Assembly (NCBI GenBank): GCA_018649625.1
Contig: JABIHN010000011.1
Location: 1 to 42,620, forward strand
Origin: Fidelibacterota bacterium
GTDB taxonomy: Bacteria > Fidelibacterota > Marinisomatia > Marinisomatales > UBA1611
Direction: 5' to 3'
DNA length: 42,620 nucleotides
Part shown: piece after piece, positions 8,928-17,437 of the stretch
Position numbering within the stretch: the stretch's first letter is position 1
Layout of the letters: each line of letters starts with the position of its first letter
Program-made: the position numbers and the translations under genes
Notes under the pieces: generated by a model
What the model saw: the letters and a program-made list of their open reading frames with translations, nothing else
What the model was told of the DNA's origin: nothing
The model's database searches: none

Positions 8928-10184
8928 TTATGTTACTGGATTTTTTCGCCAAATATTGGCACCTAAAGACCTGAATTTCTCTTCAATTTTCTCATAACCT
9001 CTATCAATATGATAAACACGGCTAACGACAGTTTGCCCTTTTGCAGCTAATCCAGCAACAATAAGGGATGCACTAGCACGAATATCTGTAGACATAACAG
9101 GTGCACCTATCAACTCATCTATTCCTCGCACAAATGCTGTATTATTTTCTAATTTAATATTCGCACCAAATCTATTGAGCTCAGGAACATGACTAAATCG
9201 ATCATGGTAAACCGTGTCTGTTATGACAGATGACCCATTCGCCAATGTCATTAACGCAACCCACTGTGCTTGCAAATCTGTAGGAAATCCCGGATAAACT
9301 GCTGTAGTCATATCAACAGCTTGAATTGAATCTGCTGGGGATATTGTTATAGAACTTTTTGTTGTAGTTATTCCACATCCCGCTTCTTTTAATTTCAGTA
9401 ATACAGTATCAAGATGTTTTGGATTAACATCTTCTAAAGTAATCTCTCCCAATAAGGCACCGGCAGTTAAAAAAGTTCCAGCTTCAATTCTATCAGGAAT
9501 AACTTCAATATTAGCAGAATGTAATTTATCAACACCATCTATGATTAATTTTGGAGTTCCAATTCCATGAATAGATGCTCCCATCAAATTTAAATACTCG
9601 CAGAGTTGAACTATTTCAGGTTCACAGGCTGCATTATCAATAACCGTAGTTCCATCTGCCGTGGCTGCTGCCATAGCAATATTTCCTGTAGCACCAACAG
9701 ACGGAAATTCAAAACTTAATTCAGTTCCTTTAAGCCTATCAGCTTCAGCTAAAATATATCCACTTTCTAAAGTAATTTTTGCGCCCAGCTTTTCTAATCC
9801 TTTTAAATGAAAATCTACAGGTCTTGGGCCCCATGCACATCCGCCTGGCAATGATACTTTAACCATTCCAAACCGTGCCAAGAGGGGACCTAATACATAA
9901 AATGATGCCCGCATGGTTTTAACTAAATCGTACGGAGCTTCTGGATTATTGACTGTACTTCCATCAATGATAAGTTTATCATCTTCAAACGTACATGTTG
10001 CACCAACAATTTCCATCAATCGAATCATTGTTCTCGTATCGCGCAAATTTGGTACACGAGTAATTACCGATTTCCCTTCTGCCATTAAGGCTGCAGTCAT
10101 AATTGGAAGAACTGCATTTTTTGCTCCACTAATTTTCACTGACCCCGATAAAGGATTCTGTCCTTCAATAAATATGTTGTCCAT
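8928..10184 (-). CDS. murA: UDP-N-acetylglucosamine 1-carboxyvinyltransferase (MurA)
   Basis: First committed step of peptidoglycan synthesis: transfer of enolpyruvate from PEP to UDP-GlcNAc in the cytosol. The protein (418 aa, standard length) has the EPSP-synthase-like fold with Lys22 in SGAKNAVLP and the active-site loop PGGCAWGPRPVDFH with the PEP-binding cysteine at 116. Because that residue is Cys rather than Asp, fosfomycin sensitivity would be expected from the family rule. The RASASLIVAGLAAKG segment near the C terminus is also typical. It starts 12 bases after the recN stop and is probably cotranscribed with it. Confidence 0.98.
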   Translation of the reverse strand: MDNIFIEGQNPLSGSVKISGAKNAVLPIMTAALMAEGKSVITRVPNLRDTRTMIRLMEIVGATCTFEDDKLIIDGSTVNNPEAPYDLVKTMRASFYVLGPLLARFGMVKVSLPGGCAWGPRPVDFHLKGLEKLGAKITLESGYILAEADRLKGTELSFEFPSVGATGNIAMAAATADGTTVIDNAACEPEIVQLCEYLNLMGASIHGIGTPKLIIDGVDKLHSANIEVIPDRIEAGTFLTAGALLGEITLEDVNPKHLDTVLLKLKEAGCGITTTKSSITISPADSIQAVDMTTAVYPGFPTDLQAQWVALMTLANGSSVITDTVYHDRFSHVPELNRFGANIKLENNTAFVRGIDELIGAPVMSTDIRASASLIVAGLAAKGQTVVSRVYHIDRGYEKIEEKFRSLGANIWRKNPVT

Positions 10185-10196
10185 TATAGCCTCATT

Positions 10197-11786
10197 CTAT
10201 TCAGCACTCATAAATAAATCATTAATTATTTGAGAGCTTTCTGTTTTATTTAAATAACTAGCTGTCACAAATGTTTTTTCATTTTCTACAAATTTTGCTA
10301 CATGTAAATGATGATCCGCTTTCCGAGCAATTTGCGAGAGATGTGTAATACAAAATACTTGTTTAGATTTTGAAAGTTTCAATAATTGATCTGCTACTTT
10401 CCCTGCTGCTTTGCCTGAAATCCCTGAATCAATTTCATCAAAAACAAGAGTTTGAACAGGATCTAACTTTTGGAATACAGTTTTTATTGCAAGCATAATT
10501 CTTGAGATTTCCCCACCAGAAGCAATTGATGTAAGTGGTTTTACTTTTTCACCGGGATTTGCAGACAAAAAGAATTCAATAGTATCAATTCCCTTCATAT
10601 TTCCTTCTATTAATTCGTCCTTCAGCAATACAAATCCATCCATTGAATTTTTTTGTGAAATTTTTATTTCAAAAATAGCTCCGGGCATATTCAATACTTT
10701 CATTGCTTCTTCAACTTTGTTTGAAAGTAATGTTGAATTTTTTAATCTCGTTTTATGAACCTGTATAGCGAGTTTACTGAATTCTTTTTCTTTGTTAGCA
10801 ATATTTTGTAAAAGTTCATCTTCTGACAATTCAGGGCGAGTGAGGGATTTTATCTCAACTTGTATTGAATCTCTCTTTTCTATTACAGATTCTAATGACC
10901 CACCATATTTTCGTTTTAATAATTCGAGTGCTTGTAATCGCTCATCCACTTCAGCTAATTCTTCAGGATCAAATTCTGAATCTGCTAAATGATATGTTAT
11001 ATTAGCTCCAGCTTCTTGCAGTTGAATTAAAGATGATTCAAATAAGGTTGATATTTTTTCTAATTCTTCATCATAACGAGACAATGAATCAATCGATCTT
11101 AAATTTTTCTCTAAGATACCTATAACAGAATTTTCGCCATTATTCACTTGAGCCTGTACAACCTGAAGCGTTTTTAAAATCTCTTCTAAATGGCTTAGTT
11201 TTTTAAAAATTTTATCTAGATTAAAATCTTCACCTATTGTCGGATTTATGGAGTCAATTTCATTGAGCTGAAATTTTAATAATTCGATACGATTATGTCG
11301 TTCTTCGGCCGATTTACGAGCATGGTTTAATTGAGACCGGAATGACATTAATTCTTGAAAAATCCCCCCAAGTCTTATAACATCTTTTTCATGATGACAA
11401 TATCGATCTAGATAATCAACATGCTTATTAACATCAAGAATCAATTGTTGATCATGCTGCCCATGAAAATCAACTGTGGTTTCATTGGCTTTAATTAATT
11501 CTGAAATTGTAATGGGTTCATCATTTTGGTATGCTTTACTTCTTCCTTTTTTGGAAAGAAGTCTTCGAAATGTATTTCCGATGAATTCTGTTTCTACAAG
11601 TGCCCGTTCAGTACCATTTCGCACCATTATTTTATCTGTTTTAGCTCCCAAGGATACACTCAACGCTTCAAGGAGAATCGATTTACCGGATCCAGTTTCA
11701 CCTGTAATGACAGTAAACCCATCTTTGAGGATAAGCTCAATCTCATTTATAATGGCAAAATCTTTAATATATAGTCGTTGAATCAT
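10197..11786 (-). CDS. recN: DNA repair protein RecN
   Basis: SMC-like ATPase that acts at DNA double-strand breaks. At 529 aa it is slightly shorter than the usual 550-570. The head domain halves flank a coiled-coil middle (about 150-360). Walker A is GETGSGKS (29-36), the Q-loop region shows DFHGQHDQQ, the signature is SGGEIS (423-428), Walker B is VFDE (448-451), and the switch histidine is His482 in CITHLSQIA. The ATG overlaps the VanZ-like gene stop by 4 bases. The modest shortness appears to lie in the coiled coil, with all ATPase motifs intact. Confidence 0.97.
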   Translation of the reverse strand: MIQRLYIKDFAIINEIELILKDGFTVITGETGSGKSILLEALSVSLGAKTDKIMVRNGTERALVETEFIGNTFRRLLSKKGRSKAYQNDEPITISELIKANETTVDFHGQHDQQLILDVNKHVDYLDRYCHHEKDVIRLGGIFQELMSFRSQLNHARKSAEERHNRIELLKFQLNEIDSINPTIGEDFNLDKIFKKLSHLEEILKTLQVVQAQVNNGENSVIGILEKNLRSIDSLSRYDEELEKISTLFESSLIQLQEAGANITYHLADSEFDPEELAEVDERLQALELLKRKYGGSLESVIEKRDSIQVEIKSLTRPELSEDELLQNIANKEKEFSKLAIQVHKTRLKNSTLLSNKVEEAMKVLNMPGAIFEIKISQKNSMDGFVLLKDELIEGNMKGIDTIEFFLSANPGEKVKPLTSIASGGEISRIMLAIKTVFQKLDPVQTLVFDEIDSGISGKAAGKVADQLLKLSKSKQVFCITHLSQIARKADHHLHVAKFVENEKTFVTASYLNKTESSQIINDLFMSAE

Positions 11787-12130
11787 TTCGAATATTTAAG
11801 TCTGAAAGAAGCGATTATAGCACCACAAATTACACCAATTCCATCTGCAAAAACATCATAATGGCTTGGAAATCTTCCTGGCGTCATTGATTGCCAAAAC
11901 TCGTCAAAACATCCAAATAGAATACCACTTATTGAAATGATTAATAATGGCTTTTTTAATTCAGAAGCATAAGCCATATATCCCAACCACCCAACGATAG
12001 AATATTCTGCAACATGAAGTAATTTATCCCAAGTGAAATCAAAAATAGGCGGCATGGAATTCCCCGGAATGCTAGACCCTATAATTATCAAGACTAAAAA
12101 AATATAAAGATGAATCTTAGGATTGTTCAA
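11783..12130 (-). CDS. VanZ-like family membrane protein
   Basis: Small integral membrane protein of 115 aa with about four hydrophobic segments. The VanZ-like signature is visible: DKLLHVAEYSIVG, then FDEFWQ, PGR and DVFADGIGV in the second half. Members are short membrane proteins of mostly unknown role; VanZ itself is tied to teicoplanin resistance, which should not be assumed here. The start is TTG at 12130-12128, inside the end of the NAD(P)HX repair gene (14-base overlap). The next methionine would cut into the first membrane span, so the TTG is preferred. It overlaps recN by 4 bases. Confidence 0.8.
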   Translation of the reverse strand: MNNPKIHLYIFLVLIIIGSSIPGNSMPPIFDFTWDKLLHVAEYSIVGWLGYMAYASELKKPLLIISISGILFGCFDEFWQSMTPGRFPSHYDVFADGIGVICGAIIASFRLKYSK

Positions 12131-13649
12131 AATGAGATATGACTTTAGGTATTTGAAGAAGTAAATCTGATGCTATTTGTCCACGAAAGCCTTTTTCTTT
12201 AATCAGATTATCTGATGCCTTTCCATGAATATATGCAGATAGAGTTGTGGCTGTGAATAGATCAAATCCTTGCGCAACAAGGCTACCTAATATTCCAGAC
12301 AAAACATCACCTGACCCTCCTGTTGCTAATCCCGGGTTTCCTGTTGAATTAATCATTGAAATTTCTTTTTGAAATGTACAAGAAGGCACCTGTTTAATAT
12401 GTGCAATATGATTGAAATCGGACATGAACTGTTTCATTATATTTGGGAAATTTGATATAAGCTCTGAAGATTCAATCCCTAATAATTTTGAAAGTTCACC
12501 TAAATGTGGTGTAATGATTAAAGGATATTTTCTGTTTCTTAGTTTATTATAATTTCCTGCAAAAGGAAAAAGTCCATCCGCATCCAAAATAAGGGGTTTT
12601 GAAATTGACTCAACTAATTTTATCACCAATTCTTGTGTTGTTTGTGCTCGCCCTATTCCAGGTCCTAATACAACTGCGTCTGCCCATTCTACTTTTTCCA
12701 TAATTTGATCATAATGATCTATGAGTAAATGGCCCGATCCATTGTCAGCTAAAGGTAATGTTATTCCTTCAATAATTGAACGTTCATAAATATCGTTTAG
12801 AGATGATGGTGACGTCGTAATTGTAAGACCGACCCCTGACCTTAGAGCACCATAACTTGTTAATATAGCGGCACCAGTCAACCCTTTTGAACCTGCGATA
12901 ATTAGAACTTTCCCATTTGAATATTTATTAGAATCTATACCGGGCTTTTTAAGCATAACCGATGCAAGAGATTCATCAAACATTGACCATTCTATTCCAG
13001 AAAAATCAATTTCATCTAGATTCGGAAAGCCAATATTTTCAGTAATTACTTCTCCAGAATACAAAGGACCTTTACGAAAAATAGTTCCAACTTTTGGTGC
13101 GCCAAATGTAAGCGTCTTATCAGCATTTACTGCTATGGGTAAGACTTCACCAGAATTTCCACTTAATCCCGAAGAAATATCAATAGATAGTACAGGCGAT
13201 TCTGATGAATTAATCCATTCTATCCATGGCAACAAGTTTTGTCTTAGATTGCCTTTAAACCCTGTACCTATAATACCATCAATGATTAAATCAGGTTTTA
13301 GATTAATTGGTATTGTATCACCAAATATTATAGGCAATTTATGAGATTCACATTCTAAGAAAAAAATTAATGCATCATCCTTAATCTCACCTCTATTACA
13401 GGTTACATAGATTTGAACCTGCACATTATAGTTTAAAAGTTCTAAAGCTGTTGCAAAGCCATCGCCACCATTATTGCCTTTACCACAAACAATTACAATG
13501 AGTGGAACATTGTTATCAGAAATCATTTTCATCGCTAAATCGGCAATACATCGCCCAGCATTCCCCATGAGTTTATAACCTGAAATCCCCATTGAATTCA
13601 TGGAGATATCTTCTAATTCATATGCTTGAATTGGTGTTAAGAGTCTCAT
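12117..13649 (-). CDS. nnr: bifunctional NAD(P)H-hydrate epimerase / ADP-dependent dehydratase
   Basis: Metabolite-repair enzyme that restores hydrated NAD(P)H: the N-terminal YjeF_N domain (about 1-215) epimerises NAD(P)HX and the C-terminal ribokinase-like domain (about 230-505) dehydrates the S form using ADP. Visible motifs are GKGNNGGDGF (56-65) in the epimerase half, GPGIGR, and GGSGDVLSG in the dehydratase half with the catalytic Asp near 448. At 510 aa it is a full-length fusion. It overlaps acpS by 4 bases upstream and the VanZ-like gene by 14 bases downstream. Linkage of acpS to this gene is common in bacteria. Confidence 0.95.
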   Translation of the reverse strand: MRLLTPIQAYELEDISMNSMGISGYKLMGNAGRCIADLAMKMISDNNVPLIVIVCGKGNNGGDGFATALELLNYNVQVQIYVTCNRGEIKDDALIFFLECESHKLPIIFGDTIPINLKPDLIIDGIIGTGFKGNLRQNLLPWIEWINSSESPVLSIDISSGLSGNSGEVLPIAVNADKTLTFGAPKVGTIFRKGPLYSGEVITENIGFPNLDEIDFSGIEWSMFDESLASVMLKKPGIDSNKYSNGKVLIIAGSKGLTGAAILTSYGALRSGVGLTITTSPSSLNDIYERSIIEGITLPLADNGSGHLLIDHYDQIMEKVEWADAVVLGPGIGRAQTTQELVIKLVESISKPLILDADGLFPFAGNYNKLRNRKYPLIITPHLGELSKLLGIESSELISNFPNIMKQFMSDFNHIAHIKQVPSCTFQKEISMINSTGNPGLATGGSGDVLSGILGSLVAQGFDLFTATTLSAYIHGKASDNLIKEKGFRGQIASDLLLQIPKVISHFEQS

Positions 13650-14014
13650 TCCATAGTATAGATTGCCGATGCAATGGCAAGCGAATCTGTGTGAGAAATA
13701 GATACTTTACATATTCCCGAACACTTAAGGGCTAATACGACAATAGGTTCACCAGTCTTTGATGATTGGATTTCTATAGATGAGAATGCAATTGGTTCAT
13801 GAATACCCGACGATTTTAATGCCTTCATAATTGCTTCTTTTGCTGCAAATCGCCCAGCAAAGTGTATTTCAGGGTTAGCCTTAGATTGACAATACTTTTG
13901 TTCTCTCGGCGTATAAATACGATTTAAAAAACGATCGCCCGTTTTTTCTAATGCGGATCGGATTCGTGAAACTTCCACCAAATCCGTTCCAATAAAAACA
14001 TCAACCACCGCCAT
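13646..14014 (-). CDS. acpS: holo-[acyl-carrier-protein] synthase
   Basis: Transfers 4'-phosphopantetheine from CoA to acyl carrier protein, activating fatty-acid synthesis. The 122-aa protein matches AcpS-type length, with the magnesium ligands Asp11 (GTDLVEVSRI) and Glu60 (GRFAAKEAIMKAL) and the C-terminal VSISHTDSLAIASA segment. The start overlaps the HAD phosphatase gene by 14 bases and the end overlaps the NAD(P)HX repair gene by 4, so all three are probably translated from one message. No anomalies. Confidence 0.96.
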   Translation of the reverse strand: MAVVDVFIGTDLVEVSRIRSALEKTGDRFLNRIYTPREQKYCQSKANPEIHFAGRFAAKEAIMKALKSSGIHEPIAFSSIEIQSSKTGEPIVVLALKCSGICKVSISHTDSLAIASAIYTME

Positions 14015-14699
14015 TTAACTCGTTGATAATTACAACAAGTTGATATATATCATTAATTTCCCAGTCGGCACCGGAATTTATTGTACCAAATGTATCACCA
14101 TAACGTGCAAAAGCTGTTTTCATACCAATTTGTTTAGCACCAACTACATCCCGTTCTGGCCAATCTCCAATCATAATAGTTTCTTCAGGTTTAAGTCCCA
14201 TTCCGTCTAAAGCCATTTTAAATGGTTTCGCAGAAGGTTTTCTTTCGCCACTATCATCATGAGTAATAACAACATCAAAGAAATGATACAGATTTAAATA
14301 ATAAATACGCATCCAAGCTTCTCGACTAGGTGCATCTGATACAACTGCCAATTTGATGCCTGATTTCGCCAATGACATTAGGGTTTTATTCACATTGGGA
14401 TATACCATAAGATTTGCTTCTCTTGCACGGCGATAGGCCACAATTCCAGCTGCAAGAAATTTATTATCAACATGCCCAATTTGTTTTTCTATAAATACAT
14501 CAAAAACTTTTTGATTTTCCCAACCAATTTCTTCATAAATAGCAATGATTTCATTATAAGATAATTCTTCATCAACCAATAGTCCAGCTTCTATCATTCC
14601 TTTTATTGCTGATTTCACCGCAAATTCTTTCATTTTCATGAAGTCTAATAGTGTATTATCTAAATCAAATACAACGCCTTTAATTTTTTGATTTTCCAT
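14001..14699 (-). CDS. HAD-superfamily phosphatase
   Basis: Haloacid dehalogenase-like hydrolase (232 aa) with all four HAD motifs: DLDNT with nucleophile Asp12 and acid Asp14, the VVSDAPS serine of motif II, the lysine in GERKPSAKPF, and GDWPERDVVGAK of motif IV. A helical cap lies between motifs I and II, the C1 layout of phosphoglycolate phosphatase and YjjG-like enzymes. The substrate is unknown. The gene sits 5 bases after the TPR gene and overlaps acpS by 14 bases. Gene order suggests a housekeeping or damage-control role, but nothing in the sequence fixes it. Confidence 0.9.
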   Translation of the reverse strand: MENQKIKGVVFDLDNTLLDFMKMKEFAVKSAIKGMIEAGLLVDEELSYNEIIAIYEEIGWENQKVFDVFIEKQIGHVDNKFLAAGIVAYRRAREANLMVYPNVNKTLMSLAKSGIKLAVVSDAPSREAWMRIYYLNLYHFFDVVITHDDSGERKPSAKPFKMALDGMGLKPEETIMIGDWPERDVVGAKQIGMKTAFARYGDTFGTINSGADWEINDIYQLVVIINELNGGG

Positions 14700-14704
14700 A
14701 AAAT

Positions 14705-16003
14705 TTATTTTTCGTATTTCTCGGGGTTATTAATCTCATCAATTTTGCGTTCGGCCATCTCACGCCAATTTCTATCATTTTTGGCTTGTTGAAAATGTTT
14801 TTTGGCTCTAGTCCGATTTCGTTTTCCTAATTCTGCTATACCTAACTCTAACCATCCACCACCAAATTTCCGTTTTAAATCGACACATGATTGCGCTGCA
14901 GTTGCTGCTTCATTCCATTTTTTCAAATGATTATATGCAGATGCAAGATTGAAATATTTGTTATAATCTTCATCATCTAGTGATGTTGAAATAGCTAAGT
15001 TTTCAACTGCAAGATCATATTTTTCTAATTCAATATATAAAAACCCTAATCTCATAAATCCATCGGCATAATTAGGATCGATTTGTATGACAGTCTTTAA
15101 TACATCTTCTGCAAGTTTATAATCTTTACTTTCTGTATATAATTTCCCAAGATTTCCATAAGCCTTAGAATATCCCTGATTAAACTCAATTGCTTGCAGG
15201 TAATGGTTTACAGCTTCAGTAGTATTTCCATCCGATTCGTAAGCTGTACCTAGCGTAAACCATGTTTTATCATGTTCTGGCTTTATTTCTAGGACTTTTT
15301 GCAATAATTCAATTGCTTTTTTAGAATTTCCCTGTTTTTTTTCTAACACACCCAATTGAAAATAGGCGAGATAAAATTCAGTATCAAATTCCAGAGCTTT
15401 GTAATAGTAGTCCTTTGCTTTTGCAAGGTTTCCTCGTTTATATGATTTATTTCCCTTGTTCAAAAACTGTTTTGTAACATTATCTAACCCTTTTCTTGCT
15501 TTTGGGTGTAATGGATAAATTTTAAGTGCATTACTAAAATGACGAGCAGCTCCTTCAATATCTTTTTGACGAAAACGAGTTAAGCCTTTATAGAATTCTC
15601 CGTCAGGAAAATATGGGTGAGCTTTTAAAATGGCATCATATTCTATTATCGCTTCTTCATATAACCCCTGCTGAACATTACGATTTCCATTTTGAATATG
15701 TTCTGTGATTTTACCAATTTGGATTGCCCATTCTCTAAAATCTTCATCTGCCTGAACTGCTTGGTTAGAAAACTCATTGGCTTTTTTTAAATCGCCTTTA
15801 TGTAAATATAGTTTAGATAAAGTTTGAATCGCAGGCGCAAATGACGGGTCTGCTTGCACAGCATCCTTCAAAGATTTTTCAGCACCAATAATATCACCAG
15901 ATAATAATTGAGACTCACCTAACTCCAAAAGGGCTTCAGGGTCCTGTGCAAAAGCAAGTGTCATTGTAAATAAAAGAATTAATATTCGCTGGAATTGCGT
16001 CAT
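14705..16003 (-). CDS. exported tetratricopeptide-repeat protein
   Basis: A 432-aa protein with an N-terminal signal sequence (hydrophobic ILILLFTMTLAFA, cleavage probably before QDPEALL), followed by about ten TPR helical hairpins through residue 400; several show the canonical pattern, for example AYFQLGVLEKKQGNSKKAIE. The tail is basic and charged. It is likely periplasmic or envelope-associated and a scaffold for protein contacts; no catalytic domain is seen. The ribosome site is good (GAGGT upstream of ATG). It lies 99 bases after the exported coiled-coil gene and 5 bases before the HAD gene, heading the HAD-acpS-nnr chain. Confidence 0.88.
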   Translation of the reverse strand: MTQFQRILILLFTMTLAFAQDPEALLELGESQLLSGDIIGAEKSLKDAVQADPSFAPAIQTLSKLYLHKGDLKKANEFSNQAVQADEDFREWAIQIGKITEHIQNGNRNVQQGLYEEAIIEYDAILKAHPYFPDGEFYKGLTRFRQKDIEGAARHFSNALKIYPLHPKARKGLDNVTKQFLNKGNKSYKRGNLAKAKDYYYKALEFDTEFYLAYFQLGVLEKKQGNSKKAIELLQKVLEIKPEHDKTWFTLGTAYESDGNTTEAVNHYLQAIEFNQGYSKAYGNLGKLYTESKDYKLAEDVLKTVIQIDPNYADGFMRLGFLYIELEKYDLAVENLAISTSLDDEDYNKYFNLASAYNHLKKWNEAATAAQSCVDLKRKFGGGWLELGIAELGKRNRTRAKKHFQQAKNDRNWREMAERKIDEINNPEKYEK

Positions 16004-16051
16004 AGTTACCTCATGTCCGTTCTTAGTTTTTATTCGTGTTAATGTTAAAAT

Positions 16052-16085
16052 AATAGGTGTGGATTTTAATAAATAATCACCTAAT
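16052..16085 (-). terminator. weak terminator-like hairpin after the coiled-coil gene
   Basis: On the minus strand TTAGGTG (16084-16078) is followed by an A/T loop and CACCTA (16059-16054), giving a six-base-pair stem plus two outer pairs across a mismatch, then a T-rich stretch. The long loop makes this a weak candidate. Confidence 0.3.
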
Positions 16086-16102
16086 AAAACAAAACTGATT
16101 CA

Positions 16103-17152
16103 CTATTTTTGAGTGGATAGTTTATCCACCTTTTTTTCAACATTTTTCAAACTGCTTTTAAATAAATTAATATCTTTATTCAGAATTGATATCGCATTTT
16201 TTAAGTTAGAAGTTTCATCTTTAAAACTATTGGTATTAGTTAAAATCCGTTCATCAGTTTTCGCCAACATTTTTTCATTATTATTAATAGCTTTATTAAT
16301 TTTTCGAATTTGTTGATTAAAATCACTTCGCATTTCTAACATTGTAGAATTAATCTCTTTTGACTCTTTACTTACTTTTCCGTCTAATTCTATAATGGAA
16401 ATCCGGTTTAATTCAATATGATTTTCTATAGATGAAAAACTCTCATGAACTTTTTTAACTTCCTGAATTAAATTTGCTAAGGAACCCGAAATGATATCTA
16501 TTTGGTTTTGCTGGTTCTGCTGGTTACCTTGAGTTTTTTGTAATTCTGATTTTATATTGGAAACTGTACCTGAAATCAAATAAGATTGGCTTACCGTCAC
16601 ATCTAATTTTTGTTTGGTTATTCTAAAATCTTTGATTAATGAGTTAAGTGTATCTTCTATTCCACCCATATCTTGCCGATTGGAAGCAATAGCCACACCT
16701 TGGTTACCCAAGTTCTCTTGTATATTTTTTATTTGCTTTTTTTGTTCGCGACCTTTGGAATGGAGTCTCAAAAGATCAATTTCAAATTCATTTTGTAGGG
16801 CATTTATTTTTTTAAACTCTTCAAATAAATTATCTGTAGATGTACTTAAAGAGTCATTTAGATGATTAACTCTACCCATTAATCGTTTAATATTATTTTG
16901 AAGATAATCTAATCTTTCATTCATAAATGATAAGTCACCTTTCTTTGCAAGGCTTTCCCTACCGATGATATCACTTAATTGTATCTTAATTGTGCCTTGT
17001 TCCGTTTTCAAAAATAGACGATGGTTATTCTCATTAATTACGTTTCCCTGAAAAATGGATCCATTTTTCAAAAAAAAGATTGATAAATCTTGTGCAGATG
17101 CAAAATTTGTTGCAGTAAGGAATAGGGCTAGTATTATGAGTTTTTTTGTCAT
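16103..17152 (-). CDS. exported coiled-coil protein of unknown function
   Basis: I do not recognise this 349-aa protein. It begins with a signal peptide (KKLIILALFLTATNFASA, cleavage probably before QDLS). Next comes a short beta-rich module at about 26-65 (FFLKNGSIFQGNVINENNHR, then KTEQGTIKIQLSDIIG) that looks like a small barrel or RNA-chaperone-like fold of the kind seen at the start of other envelope proteins. The rest, about 75-345, is almost entirely heptad-like and rich in Lys, Asn, Glu and Ile, with a Gln/Asn run near 210 (QGNQQNQQNQ). It is probably a periplasmic filament or tether. Upstream is tRNA-Val(GAC); downstream, after 99 bases, is the exported TPR gene. Confidence 0.8.
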   Translation of the reverse strand: MTKKLIILALFLTATNFASAQDLSIFFLKNGSIFQGNVINENNHRLFLKTEQGTIKIQLSDIIGRESLAKKGDLSFMNERLDYLQNNIKRLMGRVNHLNDSLSTSTDNLFEEFKKINALQNEFEIDLLRLHSKGREQKKQIKNIQENLGNQGVAIASNRQDMGGIEDTLNSLIKDFRITKQKLDVTVSQSYLISGTVSNIKSELQKTQGNQQNQQNQIDIISGSLANLIQEVKKVHESFSSIENHIELNRISIIELDGKVSKESKEINSTMLEMRSDFNQQIRKINKAINNNEKMLAKTDERILTNTNSFKDETSNLKNAISILNKDINLFKSSLKNVEKKVDKLSTQK

Positions 17153-17286
17153 CTCAATAGGCTTGTAAAGTCGGGGAATCTAAAACGATGGAATGAATTG
17201 GGCAATGATGAAGAAATAAAATATTATTAATATTTTCATACATAAAAAAACATTAATTAAACAAAAAATTATCTTAACTATATCTG

Positions 17287-17360
17287 TGGGCGATGACGGA
17301 GTCGAACCGCCGACCTCTACGATGTCAACGTAGCGCTCTAACCAACTGAGCTAATCGCCC
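17287..17360 (-). tRNA. tRNA-Val (GAC)
   Basis: Full cloverleaf on the minus strand. The acceptor GGGCGAT pairs with ATCGCCC, the D arm is GCTC/GAGC, and the anticodon arm CTACG-TTGACAT-CGTAG gives anticodon GAC. The T arm GGCGG-TTCGACT-CCGTC is well paired apart from one wobble. The discriminator is A and the CCA end is not encoded. It sits 77 bases after the S41 protease stop. Confidence 0.96.
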
Positions 17361-17437
17361 TAAAAAAAAGCATGGAATATTACTATAAGAAATATTTTTT
17401 ATATCAGAATATTTAAAAAACAATAGTGTATAAAAAA

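Noticed and set aside
8880-8930. Palindrome AAAAAGCTTTTT after murA as a terminator
   Set aside because: The stem is A/T only apart from one GC step and has no loop, so it is unlikely to terminate well; it was left uncalled.
11783-12130. VanZ-like gene as an antibiotic-resistance determinant
   Set aside because: The family is broad and the gene lies in a housekeeping operon with no van cluster nearby.
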